Below, in pieces: positions 13,787 through 24,500 of a DNA stretch of 64,000 nucleotides. The notes beneath the pieces are model-generated. The model saw only the letters and a program-made list of their open reading frames with translations. It made no database searches and was not told the origin of the DNA. The DNA lies in contig JAMYGW020000013.1 in assembly GCA_025617375.2 (NCBI GenBank), positions 124,001 to 188,000 of the forward strand, written 5' to 3'. Origin of the DNA: Acarospora socialis (lineage: Eukaryota; Ascomycota; Lecanoromycetes; Acarosporales; Acarosporaceae). How positions within the stretch are numbered: position 1 is the first letter of the stretch; each line of letters opens with the position of its first letter. The translations under genes were made by a program, and so were the position numbers.

Positions 13787-14070
13787 ATGTCGTTCATCGA
13801 GGCAGTCCCGCCTTCTCCTCTTCCATGGCCTCGTGGCCTTTTATCGTGCAACGGCTATTATACTGGAGGTATGAACCCCCCCTATCATGTACACTATCTT
13901 GACTAACTTTGACAGTTCAAAGGATGCTCCCCTTCTTTGGTCGCACTACCGACACCCACTGCATCTCTCCCGCGCGGCCGACCCCGACGGTGTGGCGCAA
14001 CACCCAGGCGATGGACAAGAAGTCCGTTGCCAGCTTCATGTGCCGGATGAGCCAGCATTATTTGAGATGA
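13787..14070 (+). CDS. Compact copy B of the local small-protein family
   Basis: Two exons, 13787-13868 and 13916-14070, join in phase 1 to give a continuous 78-residue frame. The start (MSFIEAV), the end of exon 1 (NGYYTG) and the intron position with a gtatga donor match copy A. The C-terminal motif from 13993 (TVWRNTQAMDKKSVAS, then RMSQHYL) also matches. Copy A's middle exon and Pro/Ala linker are absent. Inside exon 1 the reading frame is shifted relative to copy A between residues about 8 and 21, then restored, so the hydrophobic anchor is replaced by a Pro/Trp-rich stretch (PPSPLPWPRGLLS) although the net length differs by only 3 nt. It may be a functional soluble variant or a decaying copy that happens to stay open. 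Confidence 0.5.
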
Positions 14071-14283
14071 ATGGCTTTAGTGGACAGAGTTCTTTCTGGC
14101 ATGCTCTAGCATTTCCGCGCGCCCGACCAACGAACCCCCTCATCAGCAAAACTTTAAGCACTCTCAACTTGCTTGTTTCTGTCTTGGAAACTCAATTGGC
14201 CTTGAAGAAGTGAAGCATCTGGCTATCCGCTCTCTCTCTGCTGTCACCGCCCACCCAACGGCGTGTCTTCCTCCACCCAGACA

Positions 14284-14640
14284 ATAAGGGTATGGCGAAA
14301 CATGTGCAAAACCGACAAAGAGTCCGTGGACAGTCTTACTGCGGTGATGTTTCAGCAATCTTCTACTGATGTTTATCTTGACAAACTGCAACCTTACTGG
14401 ACAGAACTCTCGCTGACGGTCCCGCCACTCCTGCCCGCGCTCCACTTCGAACAAACCCAGCCCCCGCACCCCCATCACTGCGGTCCGCCGCCCCCTCACT
14501 GCCGCCTCGCCCTCCCCTCAGACGTTACGAGTGTGGCGCAACAACAACAACGGACCAAGAGTCCGTAGACAGTCTTCTGCGGTGGATGTCGCAGAATTTC
14601 TGGAGGGGCCCGACGAGGGAAGACCGCCACCACTACGTTA
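14284..14640 (+). pseudogene. Decayed copies C and D of the local family
   Basis: Two further C-terminal motifs lie here. Copy C from 14293 reads WRNMCKTDKESVDSL, then drifts. Between them, 14354-14520 resembles copy A's second intron and third exon at the nucleotide level (ttatcttgacaa, tggacagaactc, catcactgcggtccgccg), but the reading frame is broken by small indels. Copy D from 14534 starts VWRNNNN, and the homologous DQESVDSLLRWMSQNF continues in another frame. No start codon or first exon is associated with either copy, so these are remnants of one or two tandem duplicates. Confidence 0.6.
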
Positions 14641-14649
14641 CGAACAAGC

Positions 14650-14936
14650 ATGACAAGAGTGCCGTTTCTTGAGGCATCCATGCTTGGGGTGAAAGTTTTT
14701 GAAGGGAAAAGAATAAGTACCTGGAATGGCGTGGTGGGAACTTGCCTCATCCTCACCTCGCACACCGTGGGCGTGGAGGAATACCTATGAAACAGACAAC
14801 GAGTCTGTCAAAGCTCTTCTCCGGCGGATGGGGAAGAAGCCTCGCCCTCCACTCACACATCAAGGGGTGGAGGAACGAGTACAAGACCGGCAAGGAGTCG
14901 GCAGATGCCCTCCAGCGGTGGATGGGGGAGATATGA
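14650..14936 (+). pseudogene. Decayed copies E and E' of the local family
   Basis: A weak first-exon resemblance at 14652-14700 (PFLEASML) is followed by two C-terminal motifs in different frames. These are 14774 onward (RNTYETDNESVKALLRRM) and 14868-14936 (WRNEYKTGKESADALQ, RWMGEI, stop). The close spacing of two motifs suggests internal duplication of the C-terminal segment. No continuous gene can be built. Confidence 0.55.
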
Positions 14937-15112
14937 ACAGCAATAGTAAATGAGACACCAGAACTTACTCAAATGGAAACATGGTCAAACTTTCACAACT
15001 AGTATTACATTACAAAGAGCGACCACCTACCAAAATGTTTTCTTTGGACACTCGCCTCTCTCTGTTCCTAGTTAAGGGCTTCTGTCCGACTAACAGAGAC
15101 ATGGCTTTGTCG

Positions 15113-15475
15113 ACAGTCTACCTTCCTATTCTCTTCAGTATACTCCCACAGCGTCGCCCACACGTACTCGAGTACAGATACATAAACACAAAAAGTCTTT
15201 CCTCGAAGCTCTCCTACCAGTCTTCCTTCTCCTAGGACTTATGTCCTTCTACAGGAAAAACGGCTACTATGCTGAAGGTATGAAGCATCCCCGACATGCT
15301 GGTTATCTTTTTTGCAAGTACTGACCTTCTACTTCACAGCAGTACCTTCACCGTGTCTACTGGCAGTACCAATCTTTCAGTATTCAATACCTGCGCCGCG
15401 GGCCCTGACTTATCAAACCTTGCTGCATTAGATTGGCAGGTGGTTGGACGGTTTTACGAGGAGAGATGTTGACGT
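15113..15475 (+). pseudogene. Copy F: first exon without start codon, plus remnants
   Basis: 15193-15277 is an 85-nt block, the same length as copy A's first exon. It reads KSFLEALLPVFLLLGLMS and ends NGYYAE at a gtatga donor. The expected ATG is AAG and no upstream ATG lies in frame. A 62-nt intron-like segment ends in cttcacag at 15339, and the next segment stays open to a TAG near 15432. The leader (gtctaccttcctattctctt near 15118) resembles copy A's leader near 11104, so the duplicated unit included 5' flanking DNA. A motif tail (WLDGFTRRDVDV) follows at about 15442. Best read as a start-lost copy, unless an unseen upstream exon supplies the start. Confidence 0.55.
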
Positions 15476-15489
15476 CCTTGTACCCCTGA

Positions 15490-15765
15490 ACGCCAAAGAT
15501 CCTACAAAACTCGTTCAAGACGGTCAAGGAGCCCGTGGATGGCTTGCTGGGCTGGATAAGCCAGATGCGGAAGATTGGTTGTGGGGAATATTAGCCTCCT
15601 CTTCGCCTCGCAGACGAGGGTGCGAAGGAGCACTTATAAACGGACAAGGAGTGCGACGCTCCTCCCCGGTGGATAGGGAAGAAGTTTTTGGAAGGGGTTG
15701 TCTCTGGAGGGTATGGAAGAAGTTTATAGAGGAGGAGGTCTCATTGTTTTGTAAGAGATATTAGT
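15490..15765 (+). pseudogene. Copies G and H: C-terminal motif remnants of the local family
   Basis: From 15490 one frame reads TPKILQNSFKTVKEPVD followed by GLLGWISQ, clearly matching copy A's TPNIWRNKLSTDKESVD and SLLCWMSQ. A second remnant from about 15615 reads TDKECDAPPRWIGKKFLEG after a frame change. Neither has a start or first exon. They close the cluster 160 bp before EMC1. Confidence 0.55.
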
Positions 15766-15846
15766 AGATAAGAGGATTAGGGCAGACCTTATCTAAGGTT
15801 TCGTCGTGGGGAACAATACAGTAATTTGCCAATCACTTTGCTAATG

Positions 15847-15854
15847 TCACGTGA
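15847..15854. promoter_or_regulatory. TCACGTGA palindrome upstream of EMC1
   Basis: An 8-bp palindrome of the bHLH (Cbf1-type) class lies 75 bp before the EMC1 start codon, a promoter-proximal position. The binding factor is inferred from the motif only. Confidence 0.35.
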
Positions 15855-15928
15855 TATCAAACCACGCCTGAACCCACTTGCTGCTACACTACCTAGTACG
15901 TTCCGCCCAGAACTTTGTCAATAGAACG

Positions 15929-18900
15929 ATGCGCTTCCATCCCACATGGACAGCGTGGATTGTATATTGTCTCAACCTCTCGGCGGTTCACGCCGTCTTC
16001 GCGGATGATGCATACCAGATAGACTACCACCACGCTCTCCTGGGTATTCCCCAGCAACACACCACCTTCTTCCACCGGCCACAGTCCAGCTCGCGAGCAA
16101 GCCTTCTGTACACGCTTTCCGAAAAACTTGTGCTTGGCGCGGTCAATCCGAAAGATGGAACAATAGTCTGGCGGCAGCGACTCGGTGGTGGGAATGCTAC
16201 TACTGGATTTCTCAGAGCTGGCGAAAGAGAGAACAGCGTGATAAGTGCTGTGGGTGGGGAGGTCAAGGCATGGGACGCGTTGAGTGGGAAATTGGTCTGG
16301 GGTAATGAGTTCAACGATGGTGAAATTAGAGACTTGGAAGTCGTGGAGCTGGAGAGCGGGAAAGAAGGGATTACAGCTAAAGACGCGGTGTTGCTTTCTG
16401 GGAGCACGCAGGGGGTGGTTCGAAGGCTGAACGGAAATACAGGTGATGTCTTGTGGGAATTTAGGGACGACAAGTAAGTTCGAGACCCTTCGGTGGTATT
16501 TGGAGAGATCCTTATGAGTTTAGTGGAGATGTACCATTTCAGGTATCGACATCCGCATCTAGTATCCACTACGTTTCCCTACATCGGGCGATACTCGGGG
16601 GGTTCAAGATCAAAGTTACAGCGTTGGATCCAGTCTCAGGAAAACAAACAGGCCAGAACACTCTGAGCTCCGAAGGCGACGTTCTAACACCTGATGCGAT
16701 CGTGTTTGTGGGCGCCAATTCAGCCTCTCCGTTGATCGTGTGGACAGACAAAAGCCACAAGACTCTCAAGGTCAACGTCATAGGGTCGAAGCATGTTAAC
16801 TCATTCAACATCAACAACGACAGCGACCAGGACATCGAAACAGTCACCATTCACGCACCCCACTTACTACAATCACAGCCACACTTCTTGGCGCATTACC
16901 AGACTATCGATTCGCACTGGGCAGAAGTATACCACGTTGACCTCTCCACCAGCTCAGTTTCGAAAGCGTACGGCCTCCCGGAAGTAAGCGGCACAGGAGC
17001 TTTCTCGACTAGCACGCAAGACGCTAATGTGTACTTTACTCGGGATACGGAATCTGAAACCACACTCATTTCTTCATCGTCTGATGTTGTACTTGGTAGA
17101 TGGGGGGCTCGGTATAGCAGTCAGCATAGCCTAGAAAATATCGAGGGTCCGCTTCATGCAGTCTCGGAAGTCTTACGCAGGGGTGAATCCACCTATGCTG
17201 TGAGGAGTGCTGCGGTATTACCAACAGGAAACTGGGAGCTCATCCGGAACCGTGAGTCAATCTGGGTCCGCTCAGAAGCTTTAGCTGGCATTGTGGCAGC
17301 TGAGTGGGCCGAACTGAGGAAAGACAAGGACCTGGCCAGGGAACTTGAGGACGAAGGCCATGCGAACGTCTTGAGTGCATACTTGCACAGGGTAACACGT
17401 CATCTAAGAGATCTACAATACTTTCCAGCATGGCTGAAGAGCTTACCTTCAAATATAATGGCAAGCTTCCGTGGTGAGCAAGGCGCCATGAGCGGATATG
17501 GGTGGCTCACCGATAACTTCGGATTCCGAAAACTCATCATTGTTGCTACGGAAAATGGTCGCCTTATGGCCCTGCACGCTGCCAACCACGGAAAGGTTAT
17601 CTGGAATTCCAAAGCTGTGGATGTTCCGATTGGAGAACGCTGGGATGTTAAAAGTATTGATATCAACCATGACATGGCCGACATGGCCACCATCATAGGA
17701 GCTGCAGGGGAGGTTATGTATGCAAGGTACATGACGGGAGAAATCTTCCATCAATCAGAAGGGTCAGCACTTTCGTTGAAGACTTCCGTCTCAACGGTGG
17801 ACAGAACAGGCCGTAAGGTCCACATTGCAATTGACGAAGATGGCAAACCTGGGCCTCTACCAGCACAAGCCTTCGATGACGGAACAATACTCGTTAGTCG
17901 AAGCCGAACCGGAGTCTTACAAGGCTGGAGTTTGAGTCTGACCTCAAAACCGACGCTGGCATGGGAGTTTGCCCTACCCTCAGAGGCACGTGTTGTGGGT
18001 GCCATAGCTCGGCCTCGACATGACCCGGTAGCGTCGATAGGGAAGGTGCTAGGGGATCGGTCGGTCATGTACAAATACCTCAATCCCAACCTCCTTCTCG
18101 TCACCACGGTCAGTGATTCATCATCAACCGCGACTTTTTACCTCCTCGACGCAGTCTCAGGAGATATCCTTTACAGCACCACCCACGCCGGCGTCGACAC
18201 GGAACGCACAATCTCCTCCACCATGTCCGAAAACTGGTTCACCTACTCCCTCTTTGCCGACACCACCTCCGACACCAGCACGTCCCCCTCCTCCTCCTCC
18301 GCGAAGGGCCACCAACTCATCATCGCCGAACTCTACGAATCCCCCATCCCAAACGACCGCGGCCCACTCGGCTCCTCCCCCAACTCCTCCAGCCTCTACC
18401 CCTCCACCAGCACCGACCCCACCGTTCCCCGCCCGCACGTCCTCTCCCAAGCCTTCCTGATTCCCGAAGAAATCTCCACCATGGCCGTCACCTCCACCCG
18501 GCAAGGCATCACCTCGCGCTCCCTCCTCTGCACTCTCCCTTCCAGCAACGCTATCATCGCCATCCCCCGCCCCGTCCTCGATCCCCGCCGGCCTGTCGGC
18601 CGCGACCCCACCTCCGCCGAGCTCGAAGAAGGCCTCTTCCGCTATGCGCCTGTCATCGAGTTTGATCCGAAATGGTACATCACGCACCGTCGCGACGTGC
18701 TCGGCATCCGAACGATCGTGACCAGTCCAAGTCTGCTGGAAAGTACGAGTCTGGTTTTCGCGTACGGGAACGGTGGAGACGTTTTTGGGACGCGGATCAG
18801 CCCGAGTCAGGCGTTCGATATGTTGGGGAAGGGATTTGGGAAGGGGCAGTTGGTTGGGACCGTGTTGGCGTTGGGGGCGGGGGTGGCAGTTCTGGCGCCG

Positions 18901-19011
18901 ATGGTGAGTTCGTCCGTTTTCTGTTTCAACGTCGTGTGTGAGGTGGTGGATGCTGATGCTTGGGTGCTGTAGGTGCGGAGGAAGCAGATCGATGCGCTGT
19001 GGAAGGCTTGA
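15929..19011 (+). CDS. emc1: ER membrane protein complex subunit 1 (EMC1)
   Basis: Largest subunit of the EMC, the ER insertase for tail-anchored and multipass membrane proteins. Exons 15929-16473, 16524-18903 and 18973-19011 join in frame to 987 residues, normal for fungal EMC1. The acceptor at 16523 was chosen because it alone restores the frame and gives the family-typical FQVSTSASSIHYVSLHRA. A signal peptide (MRFHPTWTAWIVYCLNLSAVHA) precedes PQQ-like beta-propeller repeats (NPKDGTIVWRQRL, LNGNTGDVLWEF). The C-terminal DUF1620 region has YITHRRDVLGIRTIVTSPSL and LLESTSLVFAYG. A single TM helix and a short basic tail (VRRKQIDALWKA) follow. The Ser/Pro-rich loop near 18260-18430 looks lineage-specific. 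Confidence 0.93.
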
Positions 19012-20183
19012 AGGAGACTGTGCTTTCCACCTGACACTGCTGTCTTGATAAGGCGATAGATAAGAAAGGTACCATTGTCGTATAGAAATAGTGTCAATAC
19101 CCCCACTAGCAAATACCCTATGCTCTAACCTCACATATTCAAGATAGAAAGCTTGATTCAAACGGCCACCAACGGTAGGTACGTGCCTGTCGCAGCCAGC
19201 GTGGCCCTTAACCTATCCAGCATTCAACATTGTTAAGTGCCGCATGTTACACACGGTGTGCACCCCTTCCGTCTCGTGTTCTCTCCTTCTCTACTCTGTC
19301 CATCTGAAGCGCTTCATAAACGGCTATATCCCCAACTACGGACTCCAAGCCCTTACCCTCAATCACCACCCTCGCCTCCTTCTCCCACCGTCAGGACTCT
19401 CAGTCCCACCAACAGCAAGACTCCCCATTCCCCAGCACCACCCCACATTCTGCACCTGCATCCACCGCTATAAAACACGTGCTGTATACTACACTACACT
19501 CCAGCCAAGCAAGACCGCTGTAGCCGTAGCCGTAGTCCTAGCAACTCAGCCAACACTACGACTGTTGTCCTCCTCTCGTCCCCTCCATTCAGTGGAAGTT
19601 CACAGCTGGGGGTACGCTGCCACTTCGTGCCACGGGGCGGACATGGGAGTTATGCGAGTGGGTTCTAGAGGTACGAACAGGGTCAGGGGATGGTGTGGCT
19701 CGGACAGCGTACAGAGAGCTCCTGTGAGGTGTTGATTGCTTTCTTTCTCCTGACACGGAGGGCGGGAGAGATGGGATCGGACAGGGACGTGAGCTGGTTG
19801 TGTTGTCGAGGATGCTGGAATTTAAAGTTGTCTTTGACGTTGTTGCCCTCTTCGCTTGTCGTGTCGTGTTGCGGTTGTGCTGGTGCGTTATGGGCTCTAG
19901 CTGTGGAGGATCTCTGCGTTAGGGTTTGGTTTGGGAGACAAGGGGTTGTGGGTCGATTTATGGGCAGTGTATATGATGATGATGGGTGCGGCTTTGTATT
20001 GCATGGGAAGGCTACAGAGAGGGTTGCAGTGGGGTTAGGGCATAGTGTTTCCGCCCAGGCTGAGATGTATCAATCTATCAATCAATCAAATGCCCAGATG
20101 CAAAAACTAACTACGGGTAAGTGATATTGACCGGCCCACCCACACAACCGCTCGCAAAGCGCTGCAAAAAAAGATACAACCCC
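19012..20183. other. Intergenic region
   Basis: Roughly 1.2 kb between convergent genes. The left part is C-rich and the right part G-rich. Short open frames exist, but none has a recognisable domain, signal or conserved splice pattern. Confidence 0.45.
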
Positions 20184-20984
20184 TCAAACCAACAACCCCC
20201 CACCATTCGTCCCCACCACGCTCCCCGTCGCATTCTCATCCCTCATCGCATAAACAAACGCCTCGGCCACATCCTCTGGCCTCCCAATCCGCCCCGTCAA
20301 CGACCGCGCCTGCATCTCCCTCTCGAACTCCGCATACGCCTCCCTCGGCATGCCATCCCACAGCTCCGTCGCGACCGCGCCGGGACTGACCAGATTGACC
20401 CGGACGGGCTTCAGATCGAGCGCCAGGCCGCGCACCATGCCGTACAGGCCGGCCGCATACGACGCCATGACGCTCCAGTTGGGCATGGGCTTCTCCGCCA
20501 CGCTGCCCGTGCACAGCGTGATGCTGGAGCTCGGCCCGGCATTCATGTAGGGGCCGCAATGCCGCGCGATCAGCAGGGGGCCGAAGAAGCGGACCATGCC
20601 CGCCGCCTGCATTTGTGCGAGGGAGGTCGTCGCGAGTGGGACGACGGCGAGTGCGTCGCCGGCGGTGCTGACGATGTGGTCGAGCTTTCGCCCTTCGCTG
20701 TCTTTTCCTACCGCTTCGAAGAGGGCTTGCACGTTTTGCTCGGCCGTCTCGGCGGAGGCGAGGTCGCAGGCGTGGCCGCTTACGCGGTTGGAGGCGGAGG
20801 GGTAGGATTTCAGGAGGCGGGAGATGGCGGAATCTATGCGGGAGGCTTGCGAGGAAGAGAGGATGACGGTTGCGCCTTGCTCTAGGCACGCTTCGGCGAC
20901 GCAGTAGCCGATGCCGGAGGTTCCGCCGATTATGAGGATGCGTTTGGAGTGGAGCTTGGTGGTGTATTTTTGGGCGTCGGTCAT
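20184..20984 (-). CDS. Short-chain dehydrogenase/reductase, atypical active site
   Basis: Single-exon 266-residue protein of the classical SDR fold. Substrate unknown. The Rossmann nucleotide-binding motif is ILIIGGTSGIG (residues 16-26). The central strand with a loop residue (VSTAGDAL) and the typical segment ALDLKPVRVNLVSPGAVATELW follow, then GRPEDVAEAF and a C-terminal GxVVGTNGG. Tyr176 of the expected Tyr-x-x-x-Lys motif is present (YAAGL), but the lysine four residues later is leucine. A group of fungal SDRs shares this deviation, so it may be a reductase with altered proton relay, or catalytically weak. The start ATG is strong and in place before the Rossmann fold. No pathway neighbours suggest a cluster. 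Confidence 0.85.
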   Translation of the reverse strand: MTDAQKYTTKLHSKRILIIGGTSGIGYCVAEACLEQGATVILSSSQASRIDSAISRLLKSYPSASNRVSGHACDLASAETAEQNVQALFEAVGKDSEGRKLDHIVSTAGDALAVVPLATTSLAQMQAAGMVRFFGPLLIARHCGPYMNAGPSSSITLCTGSVAEKPMPNWSVMASYAAGLYGMVRGLALDLKPVRVNLVSPGAVATELWDGMPREAYAEFEREMQARSLTGRIGRPEDVAEAFVYAMRDENATGSVVGTNGGGLLV

Positions 20985-21535
20985 GGTTTCTGTGGTGGGG
21001 GTTGATATCTTGAGAATTGGGTTCAGGGTCGGGTGGGTGAGTCTGTATGTGTGGATTGAGGAGATGTGAGGGTGTAGAATTGGGTGGTGGGTGGTTTGGA
21101 TAGATGGAGAGTCTTTGGGGTTTTATGGTGGGGTCGTATGGTGGTTCGGGGATAAGACGCCTTTAAGGTCTTGGTGCGGCGGGTTACTCCGTATCAATCA
21201 GCGAGCCACAAATATGGCGTAGTATAGCGCCAGTCCAACGGATCCGGATCTCTGATAGGGCTGTCGTGCGAAGTACAATGCATGGTCAGCCTACAATACT
21301 AGATGATTTCGACCACAGCTAGCTCCGTAGTAGGACACATGATATGGAAACTTTCTCATGCGTAGGAGTCTGTAGAGACGGGGCTCGTTAAAGGTAGGAA
21401 AACTGTAATTGCTCGCTGGGTAAATTAACGAGCAGACCAGCTGCAGCGCGGAGAGCCGACATCTTGATATAATACACAATACATATTCTATATATCCCTA
21501 CCCACACTTATATGTCTATAACACCCCATTAATCA
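20985..21535. other. Intergenic region (SDR promoter and 3' flank of surface-protein gene)
   Basis: G-rich leader of the SDR gene for about 200 bp, then mixed DNA. No gene is supported. Confidence 0.4.
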
Positions 21536-24500
21536 TTACAGTCCCAGAGCCGAAACTCCACTCAACCCAACCAGAAGCCCCAACGGCACCCAGGAAACAC
21601 CCACCTTGTCCTGCGCCCCTTCAAAAGACTGTACAGAGCCACCTGTAGAGGTAGATGCCGGCCCAATGGGGCCTAGTCCCGAGAGGATTGCTCCTCCAAC
21701 GCCGCCACCAATGCTGGTCGTAGCTAGCGGTATAGTGCTCGTCCCAATAACCAGATCCGATGGGCCCAATGATACATGCGTGCCAGAAATTGTTATGCCT
21801 GGTCCACCAGGCAGGAGTTTCGTGCCTGCAATGGCGAAGCCGGTGGGACTTGCGGTGAATGTTTGGCCGGCGATTGTGAAGACTGCATTGGTTGGTATTG
21901 ATGAAAGAGGAATCGTGCTTGTGCCGATGACGAGACCAGATGAGCCGAGCGATATGGAAGCACCTGAGATTGTTACGGCAGGCTTGCCAGGAAGGATGGA
22001 GGTTCCGGCTATGCTGAAGCCTGCGGGGTTCGCTGTGAACGTTTGGCCACCAATTGTGAACACGGCGTTACTGGGTAATGGAAATTCAATCGTGCTCGTG
22101 CCGACGACAAGGCCAGAGACACCCAATGACACCGGAGTACCTGATATAGTTACGGCTGGCCTTCCGGGTAGGACCGAGGTGCCAGCAACGTTGAACCCAG
22201 TAGGGCTGGCAGTAAAGGTCTGACCGCCAACCGTAAAGACAGCATTCGTTGATGATGGAAGAGATATTGTACTGGTGCCAATAACAAGCCCAGAGGAACC
22301 AAGCGAAATAGGAGTTCCCGAGACAGTTATGCCAGGGCCACCCTTCACTATACTCGTGCCGGCGATGGTGATGGCGGTAGGGTTGACTGTGAAGGTCTGA
22401 CCTCCAACAGTGAACACAGGCGAAGCGGATGATGACGGCAAGGCAAAGTTATTAGTACCGATTACAAGACTGCCGGAGGAGCCCAGGGATACTGTGGCCC
22501 CAGAAATGGTGACCGGAGGCCCTCCCGGTTTGACTGAAGTACCTGCGAGAACGAACCCTGTTGGGTTTGCGGTAAAGCTCTGGCCACCGACAGTATAGAC
22601 AGATGATGCTGGCAGAGGTATTGTGCTGCTTCCGACGACAAGGCCAGCTGCGCCGAGGGAGATAGGTGTGCCGGAAACGGTCATTGCTGGTCCCCCAGGC
22701 AACAAGGTTGTTTTATCAATAACATAACCATTACCAGATGGCGCGGCAGTCATGACCTGTCCACCGACAGTGGCAACTGGAGCCGCTACTGCCGTTGGTA
22801 GAGGTACCACGTCGCTACCAACATGTAATCCAGAAGGACCTAATGAGATTGGAGTTCCTGCTATGGTGACAGCACTGCCCGGGCCAACAGTCATACTACC
22901 AATCACAACGACCGAGTTCGCGACAGAGGCTGCAAGACCACCCACAGTGACTGCCAACGGAGCTGCCTCTTGACTTTGCTGTACATGGGAAAAGGTCAAA
23001 CCGCCTACGATTTGAGGAGCAGGTTTCTGTGGTGCCTGTTGAGGGGGAGGTGTGATGACGGGCATAATACTGCTCCCAACTTGAATAAAACTGGATGAAT
23101 ATGCAACTGCTGTACCGCCCACAGTAATAGGAGGTCCATTCTCCGAAACGGTCTGACCCTGTACGACGGCCATAGGTGCCTTTGGCATCGAAGGGACAGC
23201 AGGGGAATTCAGACTCTGCGGGTTTGAACCCGAGTCATGTTGATTCTGAAGGGTTGGATCCTTAGTCTGTGGGTCCGAGTCCTGGGGTTCTGGATTTTGC
23301 TGAGGCTTTGGATCTTGTTGTATTTGCGGGTTCGGAGAGTTTGCATTCGGATCCTTGTTCTGCTGCTGATTTTGCGGCTCGGAGTTTGGGTTGGAATTTG
23401 GGATTTGGCTCTGTTGGCCGGGCGTTTGTGGAGGATCGTTGGGTGCTGTGGTATGGATAGTGGCAGGAGCTAAGTCGAACGGATCTTTGTTTACTGCTGG
23501 GACTGCCGGCAGTGATGAATCCACACTTTTAGGGGGCTGTAGGGGATCCCCACTTGCTGGAGGCTGGAGGGCATCAGCGCTCTTTAAAGGCCTAGGTGGT
23601 AATATATGATGAGGAGCCCGGGTTGGATCTGAACTCGTTGGAGGTTGTGGTAGCGGGTCCGGGCCTGATATGACTGGGTCATGTGGGTCTTTTGAAGGGT
23701 TGTTGCTCGCAGGCGGTGGTTTTGGTGCGACCGGAGGGGTTGTGATTGTAGGCAAAGGATCAATCGCCTGGCTTGGTGTTGCAGGCGTCTGTACCGGTGC
23801 CGGGTCTGCTCGCGTTGTGCCAGGGTCCATGGCTGAAACTGCACCCAGCGCTTTGGGCGGATCAATGCCTTCAGCCTGGTAACCTCTGCAATTGCTCCAG
23901 GCAGGGTCAAGGCCCTGGAGTTTCTTTGGTAGCGCAAGTCTGGGTCGGTATGGTTGTCCCGGGCCCAGCGTGTACCAGTCCGCACTCAGCACTGAGCGGG
24001 GTGGACAGGGTAGGTCTGCAAGATTAAAGCTTTTTGTAGTTTGGGCCACCAAGTTGAAAGGGCCTTCCACCGTTGACAGCTCGCCAGGGTCGAATGCGAG
24101 CGTGACGGAGGTGTGCACTTGACCGAACTGTCCACACTTATCAGTCGCAGAGACATCGTGGAATGCCACGTAGATCGATGGATAAGTATATGTAAACCCG
24201 TCTGGACCGACCACGTTGCTTTGTGAACCATCACCAAGCAGAGGATGTCCGCGAGCTTTAACCACGTGTGAACTGTCTGAAGCTGCTGAGGAGCTATCCC
24301 ATGGGTTGAATTGTGGAGGAAGTTGCACGGGTACCGTGCCTATCGAGAAAGGCGTGCCATCCAGCAGTATTCCATTGCTTGTGATCACCGATGGATGGGT
24401 TGCGTTTGGTGGTGAATGATCGATTGTTGAATCGACACAGGAGTAGTCTGCACCTGGTACAGGGAAGTAGGAGACGTCAACAGTTGGATAGTCAATTAAG

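Noticed and set aside
18157-19161. Long minus-strand open frame (334 codons)
   Set aside because: Antisense to the EMC1 C-terminal coding exon. EMC1 has clear family motifs, while the minus frame is Gly/Arg/Val-rich from GC-rich codon complement.
20121-20889. Long frames on both strands over the SDR gene
   Set aside because: Low-complexity Arg/His/Pro shadows of the GC-rich SDR coding sequence.
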